From: Reticulitermes lucifugus
Lineage: Eukaryota > Arthropoda > Insecta > Blattodea > Rhinotermitidae
Length of the DNA stretch: 31,278 nt
Direction of reading: 5' to 3'
Assembly: GCA_026260175.1 (NCBI GenBank)
Contig: JAKCWW010000161.1
Location: 116,776-148,053 of the forward strand
The notes beneath the pieces were generated by a model. That model was not told the origin of the DNA and made no database searches. It saw nothing but the letters and a program-made list of their open reading frames with translations. The position numbers and the translations under genes are program-made. Positions 1 through 10,138 of the stretch are shown here, one piece after another (the first letter of the stretch is position 1; each line of letters opens with the position of its first letter).

Positions 1-84
1 TGTACGTAGATGTCTGTGTAAAATGTAAATGTACGTAGATGTCTGTGTAAAATGTAAATGTACGTAGATGTCTGTGTAAAATGT
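1..84. repeat. Tandem repeat, 29-bp unit, about 3 copies
   Basis: Three near-identical units begin at 1, 30 and 59, each starting TGTACGTAGATGTCTGTGTA. The third stops at 84 where the sequence turns to CCCACATTTT. The array runs off the left edge, so its full copy number is unknown. Confidence 0.95.
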
Positions 85-99
85 CCCACATTTTTGTCA

Positions 100-235
100 G
101 ATTTTAACCAAATTTTCATTTTCTGTACGGAGTTTCAGAACGGTTTCCAGTATAAAATTTCACGAAAATCCGTCCAGTGCGAGCCGAGTTGATACAGATT
201 GACGGACGGACCGACTGACGGACGGGCAGATATGG
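100..235. repeat. Dispersed repeat with GACGGACGGACCGAC-type end
   Basis: A stretch of the form 'aaaatttcacgaaaatccgt...gacggacggaccgac' ends in imperfect GACG/GACC repeats. Related segments lie at 5286-5356 and 5636-5712, each pairing a 'catgaaa/aaaatccgt' block with a downstream 'ggaccgacaga'. From general knowledge, similar 'aaaatccgt...gacagacagaca' tails end many dispersed insect repeats. The parent element is not identified. Confidence 0.5.
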
Positions 236-775
236 CGAAGCTAATTGGCGCTTTTCGGGACTTATGCGAACACGCCTAAAAATCACACCATATCTTCTTG
301 TTAATTTGTTTCGCGTTAAACACGGACTAAAAGAAAAACCAATTTATGCTTTAAAGCAGACATGTTATTCTGTCTGACATCAAGTTCAACGACATTCATC
401 TCCACCTCTACCCCCAATTATTTAATTTTTACATTACAAAACCGTGAACATGAATGCAACTTTGTCGCTACATAATCTGCGTGCGGCCTTTGTTTCGTGC
501 AGTACACGATTCTGCTCTTAACCATTCAGCAGCATTTTAAATCGTAATGCGTAGGCCATCGAACCTAGCGCTTACAACGGCGACAAATTGTAACAAGCCT
601 GTGCTACAGCAAAAAAACTACACTTCTAAACGTCCCTGATGTTGAACATGTATGTTTAAAGAAAATCCTTGTACTATAGAGTGATTGCGTTAGCTAGGCA
701 GTTGATCAATGCTTTATTCAATCTAATTTAGCCGTCCGAAACTCGGGGTCCGCGAGTTCGTCAGTCGTATACGGC
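236..775. other. Non-coding stretch, no gene seen
   Basis: No coding potential, RNA gene or clear repeat is recognised. The sequence is AT-rich with frequent stops in all frames. Confidence 0.6.
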
Positions 776-1070
776 TCACTTTTTTTTTGTGGTGAAGGGC
801 CCCGCAGCAGATGCTACGGACGCACCGCAGCCTTGAGGCTTATTATGCAACCCTGTGATGAAGATGATTAGTTTCTTTTTCATTTTTCCTTGTAATGGAG
901 CACCGGTGCAATGATATTGACAGGGAAAAACCGAAGTACTCAGGGAAAAATCTGTCCCAGTGCCACTTTGTCCACCACAAATCCCACATGGACTAACCCG
1001 TGATCGAACCCGGGCTTCCGCTGTGAGAGGCCGGCGACTAACCGCCTGAACCATGGCACGGCCAACGCGG
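776..1070 (-). mobile_element. SINE-B: tRNA-derived SINE, full length
   Basis: Read on the minus strand, the element begins with a tRNA-like head. Box A is TGGTTCAGGCGGTTAGTCGC near 1055 and box B is GGTTCGATCACGG near 1010. A body containing 'gtgggatttgtggtggacaaagtgg' follows, and it ends in GGGGCCCTTCACCAC plus a poly-A run, which is the T run at 781-788 on the plus strand. Three other copies lie at 15661-15960, 21331-21605 and 25967-26251, and they align along the whole body. The flanks 'acggctcact' (771-780) and 'acgcggcttactcact' (1065-1080) may be a decayed target-site duplication. The 92-residue open frame across it is a by-product of the repeat, not a gene. Confidence 0.9.
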
Positions 1071-1365
1071 CTTACTCACTAACCTTGTCAGAGTTGTACA
1101 CTGTAGCCCGCTTAAGTGTAGAATATATATAATGTACGGAATTAGAAATTTTTTCGTCACGGTCGTTAATCCTCAAAAAGTTTTTCTTGTCCCTCGATGG
1201 TAAACGTGTGAACGAAGAAATAATCGTGCATTGAAAATTTAAAATCAGTAATTTTATTTGAATTTTGTTATTGAAATGATGAAGCGTCGATGTTAATGAT
1301 GTGCTTAATAGTAGGGAAAATACGCTTTTTATGGCTTGAAATAACGTATGGCCCGCATTTTTTCT

Positions 1366-1532
1366 GTCATGGCTCGACAGCACTAGTGGACCTGGGCCTC
1401 CTCATCGTTGAGGCTTTGAGATCACACTCAGACACACCACACTCGGTAGGACTCCTGTGGACGAGGGACCAGCCCGTAGCATAGACCTTTACCTGACAGC
1501 GTACAACACTCACAAGAGACAGACATCCATGT
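1366..1532 (-). mobile_element. SINE-A, 5'-truncated copy
   Basis: The reverse complement matches the body and 3' end of the SINE at 6680-6931, including the 'ctgtctcttgt', 'gtcaggtaaaggtct' and 'gaggagtcctacc' blocks. The match stops at 'catggatg' near 1532, just where the tRNA-like head should begin. The copy has therefore lost its promoter-bearing 5' part, as happens with incomplete reverse transcription. Confidence 0.85.
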
Positions 1533-2254
1533 GGCCTGCATTATATTTCATAATTGTCCGTTTTGGCTCCTTATGATTTGAGTGTGGTATTCCTGGTATA
1601 GCTGTTAAAAGTATTTATCCAGCTAGTAATTAAGATAGTAAGGTATTTAGTCAAGCAGGAATTGGTCTTCTGGATTATGACACCTTGCGATCTGCTAAGG
1701 TAGGGCCTATGCTAAGATTTTCAGTGTGCTTAATTCAGCGTGTCACCATGACGACATAACAGGAAGGAGGGATATAATTCCGCGCAATATTAACCTCCTC
1801 ACCATGCAGATTAGCGTCGCTCAACCCCTAGCTCGCGGGCAGCATACTGCCCACGACACAGTGGCATGTAGCCCGCGGAGACATTTCAAATGGGAAAACG
1901 TATTTTAACATTTTCTTGGCAAAGTCAAGGCAGAACGCCGAAGAAATTTTAAAAACTTATGAGCTGTCCATTTATGGAGACATACTTTGCGTTACTGATT
2001 AATTTTTTTAAATAGATGCTAACATAGCTACAACCTAGCCTACGTTGTGAATCGCATTTCTTACAAACTTTTCGTATTATCGTCATCAGCATATTTTTAT
2101 TGCACATGGTGTATAAAAAACACACAGGTAAAAATATAATACTATAATTATGCGTATACTTACACTTCGTTTTGTGCATTGAATTTAATTTTGCCTGCAT
2201 TGAGACCGAATTTTGTCGAAGTTTCCAACACCACCTAAAGGTTTGAGCAGGCCT
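1533..2254. other. Non-coding stretch, no gene seen
   Basis: AT-rich sequence with only short chance frames (60 and 83 codons) lacking recognisable motifs. No repeat relation to the rest of the window was noticed. Confidence 0.5.
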
Positions 2255-2415
2255 GATATAGATGGTTGTAAGTCATCTGCTCTAAGCCCTGGCCTCATTA
2301 ACCCCAGGGAAAGAGCACGCGGTATCCATTGAATGGAAAGCAGTGTGGGCTCCGGAGCTGGCCTGAATGCTGCAGGGTAGAGAGAACACCTGGCAATCGA
2401 AAATTGATTCCCTTT
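2255..2415 (-). mobile_element. SINE-C, old diverged fragment
   Basis: The block 'taaccccagggaaagagcac...ccattgaatgg...gtgtgggctccggagctggcctg' aligns with the SINE-C body at 23930-24010 ('acacccaggaaagagtt...cactgaatagg...gggtgggccccagagccgatctgg'). Many substitutions and small gaps make it the most decayed copy of this family here. The tRNA-like head is not recognisable. Confidence 0.6.
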
Positions 2416-3078
2416 CGTCCTGCCCGTAGCCTATCGTACATATTCACTGTCATAAAAACATCCAATTTCATTTGCTGACTAATTTAGTTGCACAGTAAAT
2501 TCCTAAATGTGTTGGGACAATTAAATGCATTATTTTACACAATGTTACATCAACATGGCGTTCGTGCAGTACATATAAGGGAAGCACAAACAACTCACCA
2601 CATTACTGCCTATTGTTATCAATTAATTTATAATATTTTACACTAAATTCTCTTTAACATATATACGTTTATTAACACCAACTACTGCACACCAATTACA
2701 TATTCAACATATTCCCAACACAACTTATATATACATAACACCTGCACGGAATATGTATAATATTAAGTATGTCTGCTTCACATGTTTTTGATGTCAGTTT
2801 ATTTTAGCGGCTGTTGTCTGTCTTCTTGCTTTGTAGTCGTGGACACGGTTAATAATTTTATTGTCTTGTCACTCCCAGATCACGTATGTGAAGCACTGTT
2901 TCCGATCATGCTACTTGTTCTTCGTGGAATCACGGTTTCAAGATCTTCAAGATAAATAAAATATTTTAATGCTTGAACGAAGTGCAAATACTTGTTTGGA
3001 ATTACGACGATGTTTCTGAATGAAATAACAGCGATCCCCCATCTCTCAACAATGAGATATAATTATTTATAGCCTCTA
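2416..3078. other. AT-rich non-coding stretch
   Basis: Very AT-rich, notably 2590-2780. Nothing coding or structured was recognised. Confidence 0.5.
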
Positions 3079-3365
3079 GGACTCGGGATAGCTCAGTAAC
3101 AATAGTAACTTTGCTACGGGATGGAAGATCCAGGGTTCGAATCCCGACAGGAGCAAGCGAATTGTTTTTTCTCCAAAACGCCCAGACCGTCTCTGGGGCT
3201 CACCAAGCCTCCTATTCAATGACTACCGGTTTAAAGCGGCTGGAGCATGAAGCTGACCACTCACCTCCATATAGTGCCGCGGTTAAGATTGTGTGGAGCT
3301 GTACTTCTACTCTTCCTATATGCATTAACGGCGTGGACAATGACTACGTTACCTACATTTTTACC
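3079..3365 (+). mobile_element. SINE-C: tRNA-derived SINE, plus strand
   Basis: The head is tRNA-like: box A lies in GGGATAGCTCAGTAAC (3087-3102) and box B is GGTTCGAATCCCG (3134-3146). The body matches the reverse complement of the copy at 23829-24110 in order: 'aaaacgcccagaccg', 'cctcctattcaatg', then the core CTGACCACTCACCTCC at 3253 onward, and a tail resembling 'ctataggccttcatggcgtg' near 3318-3340. The 136-codon frame starting at 3111 lies on this SINE and its flank and is not taken as a gene. A tRNA finder might call the head, but the fused SINE body argues against a functional tRNA. Confidence 0.85.
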
Positions 3366-3790
3366 GATATTGCGAGAGAAGAAATTCTTCATGATCCATT
3401 TTTCTTGGCGAATTTCAAGAAGTATGGCATGCACCGTCTAGCTCGATCCAGCAATCAGCAACAAGTTACAAAGGTGGTGCATAGTAAAGTTGAGTATCAT
3501 GTACTGTCAAATCACGATTAACATGTTAATCAAGAAAGGGATCGAAGGCTCACAAACAATTTAATTGGTTGCAGTTAATTCTGCCATTTACGTTAATTTT
3601 AGTGTTCTTGTAGTTGAAAATCTAATTAAATACAGTAAGTAGACTATATTTTATTGTAGCACTTTGATTTCAGAACGGTAAGCATTCCTGCGCTAATATG
3701 TTCTAATGTGATCAGAATCCTGGAACAAGTTTATTCCCGCGAACCGCAATGGACATACCACTAAGATAACATATCTGGCAACATGATCAC
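3366..3790. other. Non-coding stretch, no gene seen
   Basis: Nothing recognisable lies between the SINE tail and the start of the LINE fragment. Confidence 0.5.
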
Positions 3791-4275
3791 AAGAAACGTA
3801 TATGGTTGTGAAAATTGGCCTCTCACATTAAGGGAAAAACATAGGCTGAGGGAGTTTGACAATAGGGTGCTGAGGAAGATATGTAGACCTAAGATTGGAA
3901 GAAGTAACGGGGGAATAGAGAAAATTGCACAGTGAGAAACTTCGTGATTTGTAGTCCTCATCAAATTTTATCCTGGTGATCGACTGAAGAAGAATTAGAT
4001 GGGCGGGGCATGTGGAATGTATGGGGAGAGGAGAGGTGCATACAGTGTTTTGGTGGGGAAACCTGAGGGGAAAGGTTCCCTTGTAGGACCTACGCGTAGG
4101 TGGGAGGATAATATTAAAATGGATTTTAGAGATCGTTTGAGAGGGCGTGGACTGGACTGATCTGACTCAGGATAGGGACAGGTGGTCGGGTCTTGTGAAT
4201 ACGGTAATGAAAAATGTCTTGACTAGCTGAATAATCAAGCTTTTCAAGAAGAACCCTGTTCCGTGGAGTTAGATG
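3791..4275 (+). pseudogene. Non-LTR retrotransposon ORF2, C-terminal fragment plus 3' UTR
   Basis: Translated across frameshifts, this reads as the C-terminal part of a LINE reverse-transcriptase polyprotein. It shows 'YGCENWPLTLREKHRLREFDN' with 'RVLRKI', then a 'MGGACGM' remnant of the usual 'RWAGHVARM', and then 'RRWEDNIKMDF' near 4100. The final domain lies downstream of the polymerase core, which is absent. The 3' UTR includes TCTTGACTAGCTGA (4217-4230) and ends near 4272 in 'cgtggagtta'. The same 3' end recurs at 15057-15178, 21886-22172 and 30048-30262. A shared 3' end with different 5' break points is the signature of target-primed reverse transcription. At least two frameshifts and several stops make it dead. 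The clade was not determined. Confidence 0.85.
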
Positions 4276-5285
4276 ACAAGAAATGGGTAACAGCTTTCTT
4301 CTTACGTTGGTTCGTTATTTGGATCAAATACTCTGTTACATATTCCGAAAGAGGCGTGTGTCACTTTTACGCGCAAACATACTGTCAGTTCCGTATTATG
4401 GAGCAGATAATACCATGAAAATATAATCTCCTTATCATGCTGTATGGCTGTCTGGCTATTCTCCACCGCATTACAAAATTAATCGGAGTTGAGACAAAAA
4501 AATATAACTGTAAACAATGTGTACGAATTCATCATCTAGTCTAAACAATAGGTTCCATATTTTTGCTAAAACTAAAGTATAGAATGCATATTGTTTGTAA
4601 CACAGCTACATCCATTGACCTGTGACACAATACCTGTCACTAATAACCATGACCTGCCTGCATTTCTTCGCTTCGAGTGATACAGAATTATTAGACATGT
4701 ATGTGTGAATTAATTCAATGATATTTCCGACTGGCTGAGCCCAGTTTCTCTCCTGTTTCAACATCCGACGTATAATCGATAGGTTCATCTGGAGGGAAAC
4801 TAATTATATCTATCAGTTTCCTAACGTGCCGTGGGTCTGTCTGAAGTCAGCTCTGTTGTGATTGTGCCTCGCCAAGTCGTCTGTTATTACGTAACTACAT
4901 TCGGAAACTTGGAGGAATTCTCGTTATCGGCTCACGACATATTATTCTGCTGTTCATTTGTCGTGAGTTGTGTGTTAAGTAATGCTGTTGAAATCGCGTG
5001 TTTATTTAGGTCTAACATATCTTAAAGCCGATAGATTGGAATTGTTTGTATTTTCAGATAGTTTTCTTCTGGGTTTAACAAAGTGTAGTTTTAGATTGAC
5101 TTCGACATTTTGGAGGGATGTGCTGCTTCCATGTTCACGGTGAAGGAACAGCGGGTGACGATGTGGTTTGGTTTTGTAAATGAGTTACAAGGAATGTGGT
5201 CAAGCAGAAGTACGGTAACTGGAGAGGGGATAGAACCAGCAACGAGCCACCAGGAGCTGTTAACCGGTAAACCTGAATTCCTATT
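4276..5285. other. Non-coding stretch, no gene seen
   Basis: No recognisable gene or repeat. The overlapping plus and minus frames around 5091-5534 lack family motifs. Confidence 0.45.
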
Positions 5286-5356
5286 GGCCCGTAAAACACT
5301 CCAATACCAAATTTCATGAAACCTCGTCCATACAGATGAAACATGTGGACCGACAG
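5286..5356. repeat. Dispersed repeat fragment, 'catgaaa...ggaccgacaga' type
   Basis: The segment 'caaatttcatgaaacctcgtc' followed by 'gtggaccgacagata' resembles 120-235 and 5636-5712. It is probably the tail of an unidentified dispersed element. Confidence 0.4.
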
Positions 5357-5635
5357 ATATAATCAGTCCTATATGCGTACGTTGTATACATATTATGGAA
5401 AGAACGCATGGTATGGCTTTAAAATTCTGCCCTTTTGTCCAACAAAGTGACAAGGTATAATCCAGTTTAGAGTACACCACATTTTCCAAGTTAATTCTTT
5501 GTGTTAACCTGCATTCGTTCTGATTTTTGTGCAATACATGTATAAATTTGCTGACAAACCAAATTAAACGTACAGATGTTATACTTATGCGTTTCCGTAA
5601 TTCAAGTAATTATACGAGAAAAAGAACAATGCTTC

Positions 5636-5712
5636 ACATGAAGTTCCAAACGTGAAGTTGCATCAAAATCCGTTCGATGGGAGTGGCTGTGATATATACG
5701 GACCGACAGAAT
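5636..5712. repeat. Dispersed repeat fragment, 'aaaatccgt...ggaccgacaga' type
   Basis: The segment 'catcaaaatccgttcgatgg' followed by 'tatacggaccgacagaatga' is the third member of the small family also seen at 100-235 and 5286-5356. Confidence 0.4.
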
Positions 5713-5778
5713 GAAATTACGAATCTAATAATATAATTGCATTCCGTCTAAACACTAATTTATTCTTAAAGGTAAAAA

Positions 5779-5821
5779 CAACTACATGTTTCGGCTATCT
5801 AAAGTAGCCATCACCAGGCTG
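5779..5821 (-). ncRNA. Hammerhead ribozyme-like motif, mutated copy
   Basis: On the minus strand the order is CAGC (stem I), CTGGTGA, extra T, GGCTA/TAGCC stem II, GAAA, C-AT-G (stem III), GTA, then GTTG (stem I, one G-U pair). The box should be CUGANGA, but its invariant A6 is G here, so this copy is probably inactive. Its inverted partner at 6279-6320 keeps the CTGATGA box intact. Confidence 0.4.
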
Positions 5822-6278
5822 AATATAAATTAATTTCAGTTCAATAATAGCCCTACTAAAATTTGTTTACCTAATTAATTCGTTGTATTAAATGCGCAGT
5901 GTTGTTCCAAGTCTTGCATACACGCTTAACAACAAGTAAGTAAATTTTTGAGCAAATTTAACTGCCAGCTAATAGGCTACTATTGAGCCAGATTGACAAG
6001 GTTCTAAACGACTACATATACGCCGTCTGCTCATAACATTGCCTACATCGCTCTAAACTTAATTTTTGGGAATATTACGATTTTATTGTACTTAATATAC
6101 AGCTACAATTAATTATTTATATAATTATAATATAATATCTTATTACATTTAAGCTGAAAATCTTTTACATGTTATATGTATGTATATATATATAATATAG
6201 TATTACCTACTGCAAAGTCTGAGATATTAAACTATAAATTGCAGCAGGATAACTTCCCTTTTTCATTTTCTTTATATT

Positions 6279-6320
6279 CAGCCTGATGATAGCTACTTAG
6301 CTAGCATAAACATATAGCTG
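6279..6320 (+). ncRNA. Hammerhead ribozyme-like motif, mutated copy
   Basis: CAGC and GCTG form a perfect 4-bp stem I around CTGATGA, T, an AGCTA/TAGC-type stem II and TAAAC-AT-ATA. The GAAA box has decayed to TAAA and the cleavage triplet GTA to ATA. Together with the opposite arm, the parental sequence would have had the complete core. Confidence 0.35.
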
Positions 6321-6667
6321 GTTTGACCTTAAAGAATAAAGTTGTGTTTAAACGGAATAAAATTTTATTATTATTGTGATATTGTAAACACAGCGGAGAT
6401 GAGCCCTCTTAAGACGAAACTAATAGTCACTTTGTGCAATTGTTTTTCGAAAGAATATAAAAACGACAATTTAAATGTAAGTATTAAATCTTTACTTAAA
6501 ATAATTTTTATTTCGTTTGATCGTAATCCGTCCCCTAAAATATTTCTAGACTGCTGCATTACTGGAGTAAATACAATAATCATATTTTGAAAATGGGTTC
6601 GTTTTTGTTGCGAAACCGCTTTATTGTAGTTTCAATAATTTTTTCAATAATAAGTTTTTGCTCCGGT

Positions 6668-6943
6668 ATTGTAAGAGCATCCCGGTGGCCGCGCGGTCTA
6701 AAGCGTGGGTCTGCGGCTGCTCGCTTGCTGCGATTGCGGGTTCGAATCCTACGGGGGGCATGGATGTCTGTCTCTTGTTAGTGTTGTGTGTTGTCAGGTA
6801 GAGGTCTCTGCGTCGGGTTCGTCACTCGTCCAGAGGAGTCCTACCAAGTGTGGTGTGTCTGAGTGTGATCGCGAAGCCTCCATAATGAGGAGGCCCTGGA
6901 CCACTAGGGGCTGTTGTGCTATGGAAAAAATATTGCAAGAGCA
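6668..6943 (+). mobile_element. SINE-A: full-length tRNA-derived SINE with target duplication
   Basis: The insert runs about 6680-6931. Its head resembles a tRNA-Leu/Ser type: box A TGGCCGCGCGGTCTAAAGCG (6687-6706) and box B GGTTCGAATCC (about 6738-6748). The body contains 'ctgtctcttgttagtgttgtgtg' split over 6767-6790 and 'gaggagtcctacc', and it ends in CTATGGAAAAAAT. It is flanked by ATTGTAAGAGCA (6668-6679) and ATTGCAAGAGCA (6932-6943), a 12-bp duplication with one mismatch. Related copies are at 1366-1532 and 14074-14290. The 64- and 85-codon frames here are artefacts of the SINE. Confidence 0.92.
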
Positions 6944-9539
6944 CATTTTCAGGGAGAAGTAACAATTAAGCTATATTTATAGTGATTAGTCAGTACTGCA
7001 CTGCTCTCCTGCCTTTTCATACATAGCAGAGTAAATCTTCGTGCCTACGAATATTGTGTTTCATTATGGTAACGTGTTTTCTCATATATAAGAATTCAAC
7101 CGTGGCAAATACAAATTTCAGTTTGCACTGTTTTTGTGCCCTTAACATTAAGCTTCAGCAAGACCCGTAATTCGTCAGCTGATAACCAGCGGCACCACTT
7201 ACAAATGCGAAGTGGATTCTCAAATTGTGCCGCAAAAAACAGAATAGGGACACATTATTTCCTCACCAGGTCTGAGAACTGAATTTCCCAATATCAAGAT
7301 AAACATGACAATAATTCGTGAAAATAAGAAGAAAGATCACTTTTCACATAGAAAATTGCATATGTGGGGCATATTGCTTCTTAAGAAAAAAAAATTATTT
7401 GTGTAAGATATGATTTTTATTCCCAAAGAAGTGAAGTTAAATACTATGCTGGTCTGACTAGTATTCTTGCCTAACATTTATTCATCATTATCTGCATTTT
7501 TGGTATAGTTTTTGAGCTTCGTATGTACAAACTTATTTGTTTTTAAGATTTTCGCAGAAGTTAAGTGTGAGGGTGTTAAATGGTCAAATTAAATTGGAAA
7601 ACACTGATATAAACTTCCTGAATCACGTATTATGACGCTTAGTCTGAGATATCTGTATAATTCAAAAGTAGGGAGCAATTTCCTGGCCTGCGTTTAAATA
7701 CTGCTGCTTTTTAAATTCAACACACTGCAAAGAATTCGGACTGAAATTGAGAAGTAAAAGCCATTTCTTTCAGCTTTTATGCCTTAAAGTAATCATACAT
7801 TTGCTTCAATAATAATAATAATAATAGTAATAATAATAATAATAATTGAATAAATTTTGTGTAACATGCGCAGTGTATGACTTTAAGTTTCCGTGGTTTT
7901 ACGCAGTAGCCCATTAAACACTCCTGTCTTTTGTTACGACTGAGCCTTGTCTTGATTCAGCTAAAACCACTTCACATTCTCACAAAATATTTCTATAAAA
8001 CTTAATGTAATATTATTCTCCCAATTATGCCGAATTTTTCCAAGTGTTCTCTTCCCTCCATGGTTTTCTGCAAAAAAGTTTTTTATAGTTTTTCCTTTTC
8101 CGTCGTCTACACATCTCGCCTATTGTATTGTAATGTATGTTATAATATGAGGCGAAGAATATAATTTGTAAAATTTCTTTGTAAGTAACATCCTCTAGTT
8201 ACATCTTTGTTAGGTCGAATATTCTTAGATAGTCAAAGAATAAATCGAAGTCCTATGCTTCTTACGACATTTTGTAACGTATTAGTTTTGAAAGCGAGCT
8301 GTTAGTCCTTTGTCCAAATCTCAAGATAGGCCTCAGACCTGTAATACCTAAAATTACATTTTCTTTCCTGTTCGTGAAAAATAGAAGGTTAAATACATTA
8401 TGCACCGAAATATACGCTAATATACGCTGGTGTACTTTGTACAAGTAAGAGTTGGATAGTGGGATATATTTTCGATAGACGTATAGTACCAGTCATTCTA
8501 AAGTTTAGTAAAATTTTCTCGCTTCTTGATGTTGGCAGTACGTATGAGACTGTGAGGTTGTGCTGAAGGCTTTTTGAGACGCCTGCCTCGTTTTCATCCA
8601 CACAGCGGTTTGTGCTTCAGAGCTACGATTGTCTTCCTGTGGGAAGGTGAGTACTGTTTACAGATATTTGTCCTCTTATAGAAACATCTGGTTTTTATTT
8701 GCTGACTGGTCAAAAACTTTAAATTTTAGTCAAACTCTTTATGTCCACGTTTTCTGTGACCACTACATCATGGAACAGAGTTGCGCTACATGGCTTGTCT
8801 GTGTGAACGTTGCTGCCATCTGTTGACATAATTTAGTGTTAATTGGCTATTACGCCCGTACTACATGAAGTAGAGTTTCGATCAGCACAGTAGGTATATT
8901 TTCGATACCATAAGTGCAATTTGGATGGAAAGAGAAAGTTTTGTAAAATTCGTCTCGGTAGTAGTAATTAGCATCAAGTTACAGAATGCACATAGCAGTT
9001 GCACATGGAAGAAGAGACGTTAGTTCGTCCGGACTGGTCCAAGCCAATTCCACCATTCTGTTAAATATGGCGTGAAGCTTCTAGTATTTAGAGGAAGGTT
9101 AGAGAATAAGTAATTTGTGAAAAATACGAGTATTACACACGACTTATGTTGTAAATGTTTTATCACTATATTTACGTGATGTTTGTAACGTTCCTAAACA
9201 CGTAAACATAGGACCTGGCTATCAGGTCACACTCTTGATATTATCTTAAAATTTGATTTATTAGAACAAATAGCTATTTTAAAAATGAGCACTGGGGAGA
9301 CCCAGTTTCTTTTGATCCTCCCAATAAACAGAATTTTTATCCGTAATCAAGATTAACAGATTGATTTTTGTAGGTGCAGTGTGTTTTCTGAGAGTTAAAA
9401 AGTTAATTTTTTAAAAATGGTGGTACGTACGAACTCTTAAAAGGGACATTCGGAAGTTTTATGTTTGTCCTGCCCGTTGTGTTAATTGCAACAAAGAAGG
9501 ATTGAATTACCTTCAAAGACACCTAATGTATATTTTATA
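6944..9539. other. Long non-coding stretch, no gene seen
   Basis: About 2.6 kb of AT-rich sequence. The only defined feature seen is the AAT microsatellite at 7807-7846. Open frames are all under 70 codons without motifs. A GTGAGT at 8647-8652 could be read as a splice donor, but no acceptor or conserved exon supports it. Confidence 0.45.
7807..7846. repeat. (AAT)n microsatellite
   Basis: An uninterrupted run of AAT triplets, except for one AGT, in a simple repeat of about 13 units. Confidence 0.95.
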
Positions 9540-10138
9540 CTTTATTGTGGTATATAATATACATTAATAGACATTATAAGCCTAATATACATTAATTGTT
9601 TTTTACCGTATTTAGATTCTTCTTTTTTTTGATATTCGGAAGTTTCTACTGACCGATGAGGTCTGTCTGGGCTAGGGATTGTCAAACCCAGGGTCGTGCA
9701 CTCACTCCGACAATAATAGTGAATGCTATTTAACATTACGCTATATCTAAGGTGATTATGGTAGGGTTCTCAGTATGTATTACTAGATGTACGAATTTTA
9801 TTGCAAGACCAATGTGTTTACATGTTGGGCCTTGGAGAAAGGTTTTGAGAATCAACGGGTTAAACAATTCAATGGCGACGCGGGGCCTTATAATGCAATG
9901 ACAGTCACCTGAAAATTGTACAGACACATTGGCTGTAACTTCGTATATATTACTTATGCCTTAGACAAGGGTTTCTGTATACGGTAATTTTGATGCTGTT
10001 TGCTACAAATTAAGAGAGCGACAATTTCTGCAAAGGTATTACGTAAAGAATGCAGGCACTAAAAGTTTCAGAGAAGCGTCATATAAAAACTAGTGTAGAA
10101 TGAATTTTATATTAGTATCACCGTGCATTTTTACGATT
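9540..10138. other. Non-coding stretch, no gene seen
   Basis: AT-rich. A short 'tatacattaat' repeat occurs twice between 9555 and 9598. No gene was recognised. Confidence 0.45.

Larger units (their letters stand above)
5740..6358. mobile_element. Foldback element 1, inverted arms of about 95 bp
   Basis: The left arm (about 5740-5835) and the right arm (about 6268-6358) are imperfect reverse complements. Both read from 'attccgt(c/t)taaacac' through 'ttattctt(t)aaggt' to 'tcaggctgaatata'. The roughly 430-bp centre is very AT-rich and non-coding. Each arm carries one hammerhead-like motif, and the two motifs point at each other. No transposase or clear target duplication was found, so the mode of movement is unknown. 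It may be a non-autonomous foldback DNA element or two inverted copies of one retro-sequence. Confidence 0.75.

Noticed and set aside
3111-3521. 136-codon plus-strand frame
   Set aside because: It starts within the tRNA-like head of a SINE-C and follows the SINE body. No protein motif is present.
5091-5534. 147-codon minus-strand frame, the longest in the window
   Set aside because: No recognisable domain, and overlapping frames occur on both strands. It covers a dispersed-repeat tail (5286-5356), so it is probably a chance frame.
6680-6760. tRNA-Leu/Ser-like sequence that could be called as a tRNA gene
   Set aside because: It is fused to a SINE body, has a 12-bp target duplication around the whole unit, and recurs at 14074. 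The same reasoning applies to the tRNA-like heads of families B, C and D.
7807-7846. Direct-repeat regions considered as a CRISPR array, including the 23-bp and 66-bp arrays
   Set aside because: The repeats are contiguous without unique spacers, and the rest of the window is eukaryotic.
8629-8826. Possible exon with a GTGAGT splice donor near 8647
   Set aside because: A single short splice consensus in a 65-codon frame without conserved residues is expected by chance.
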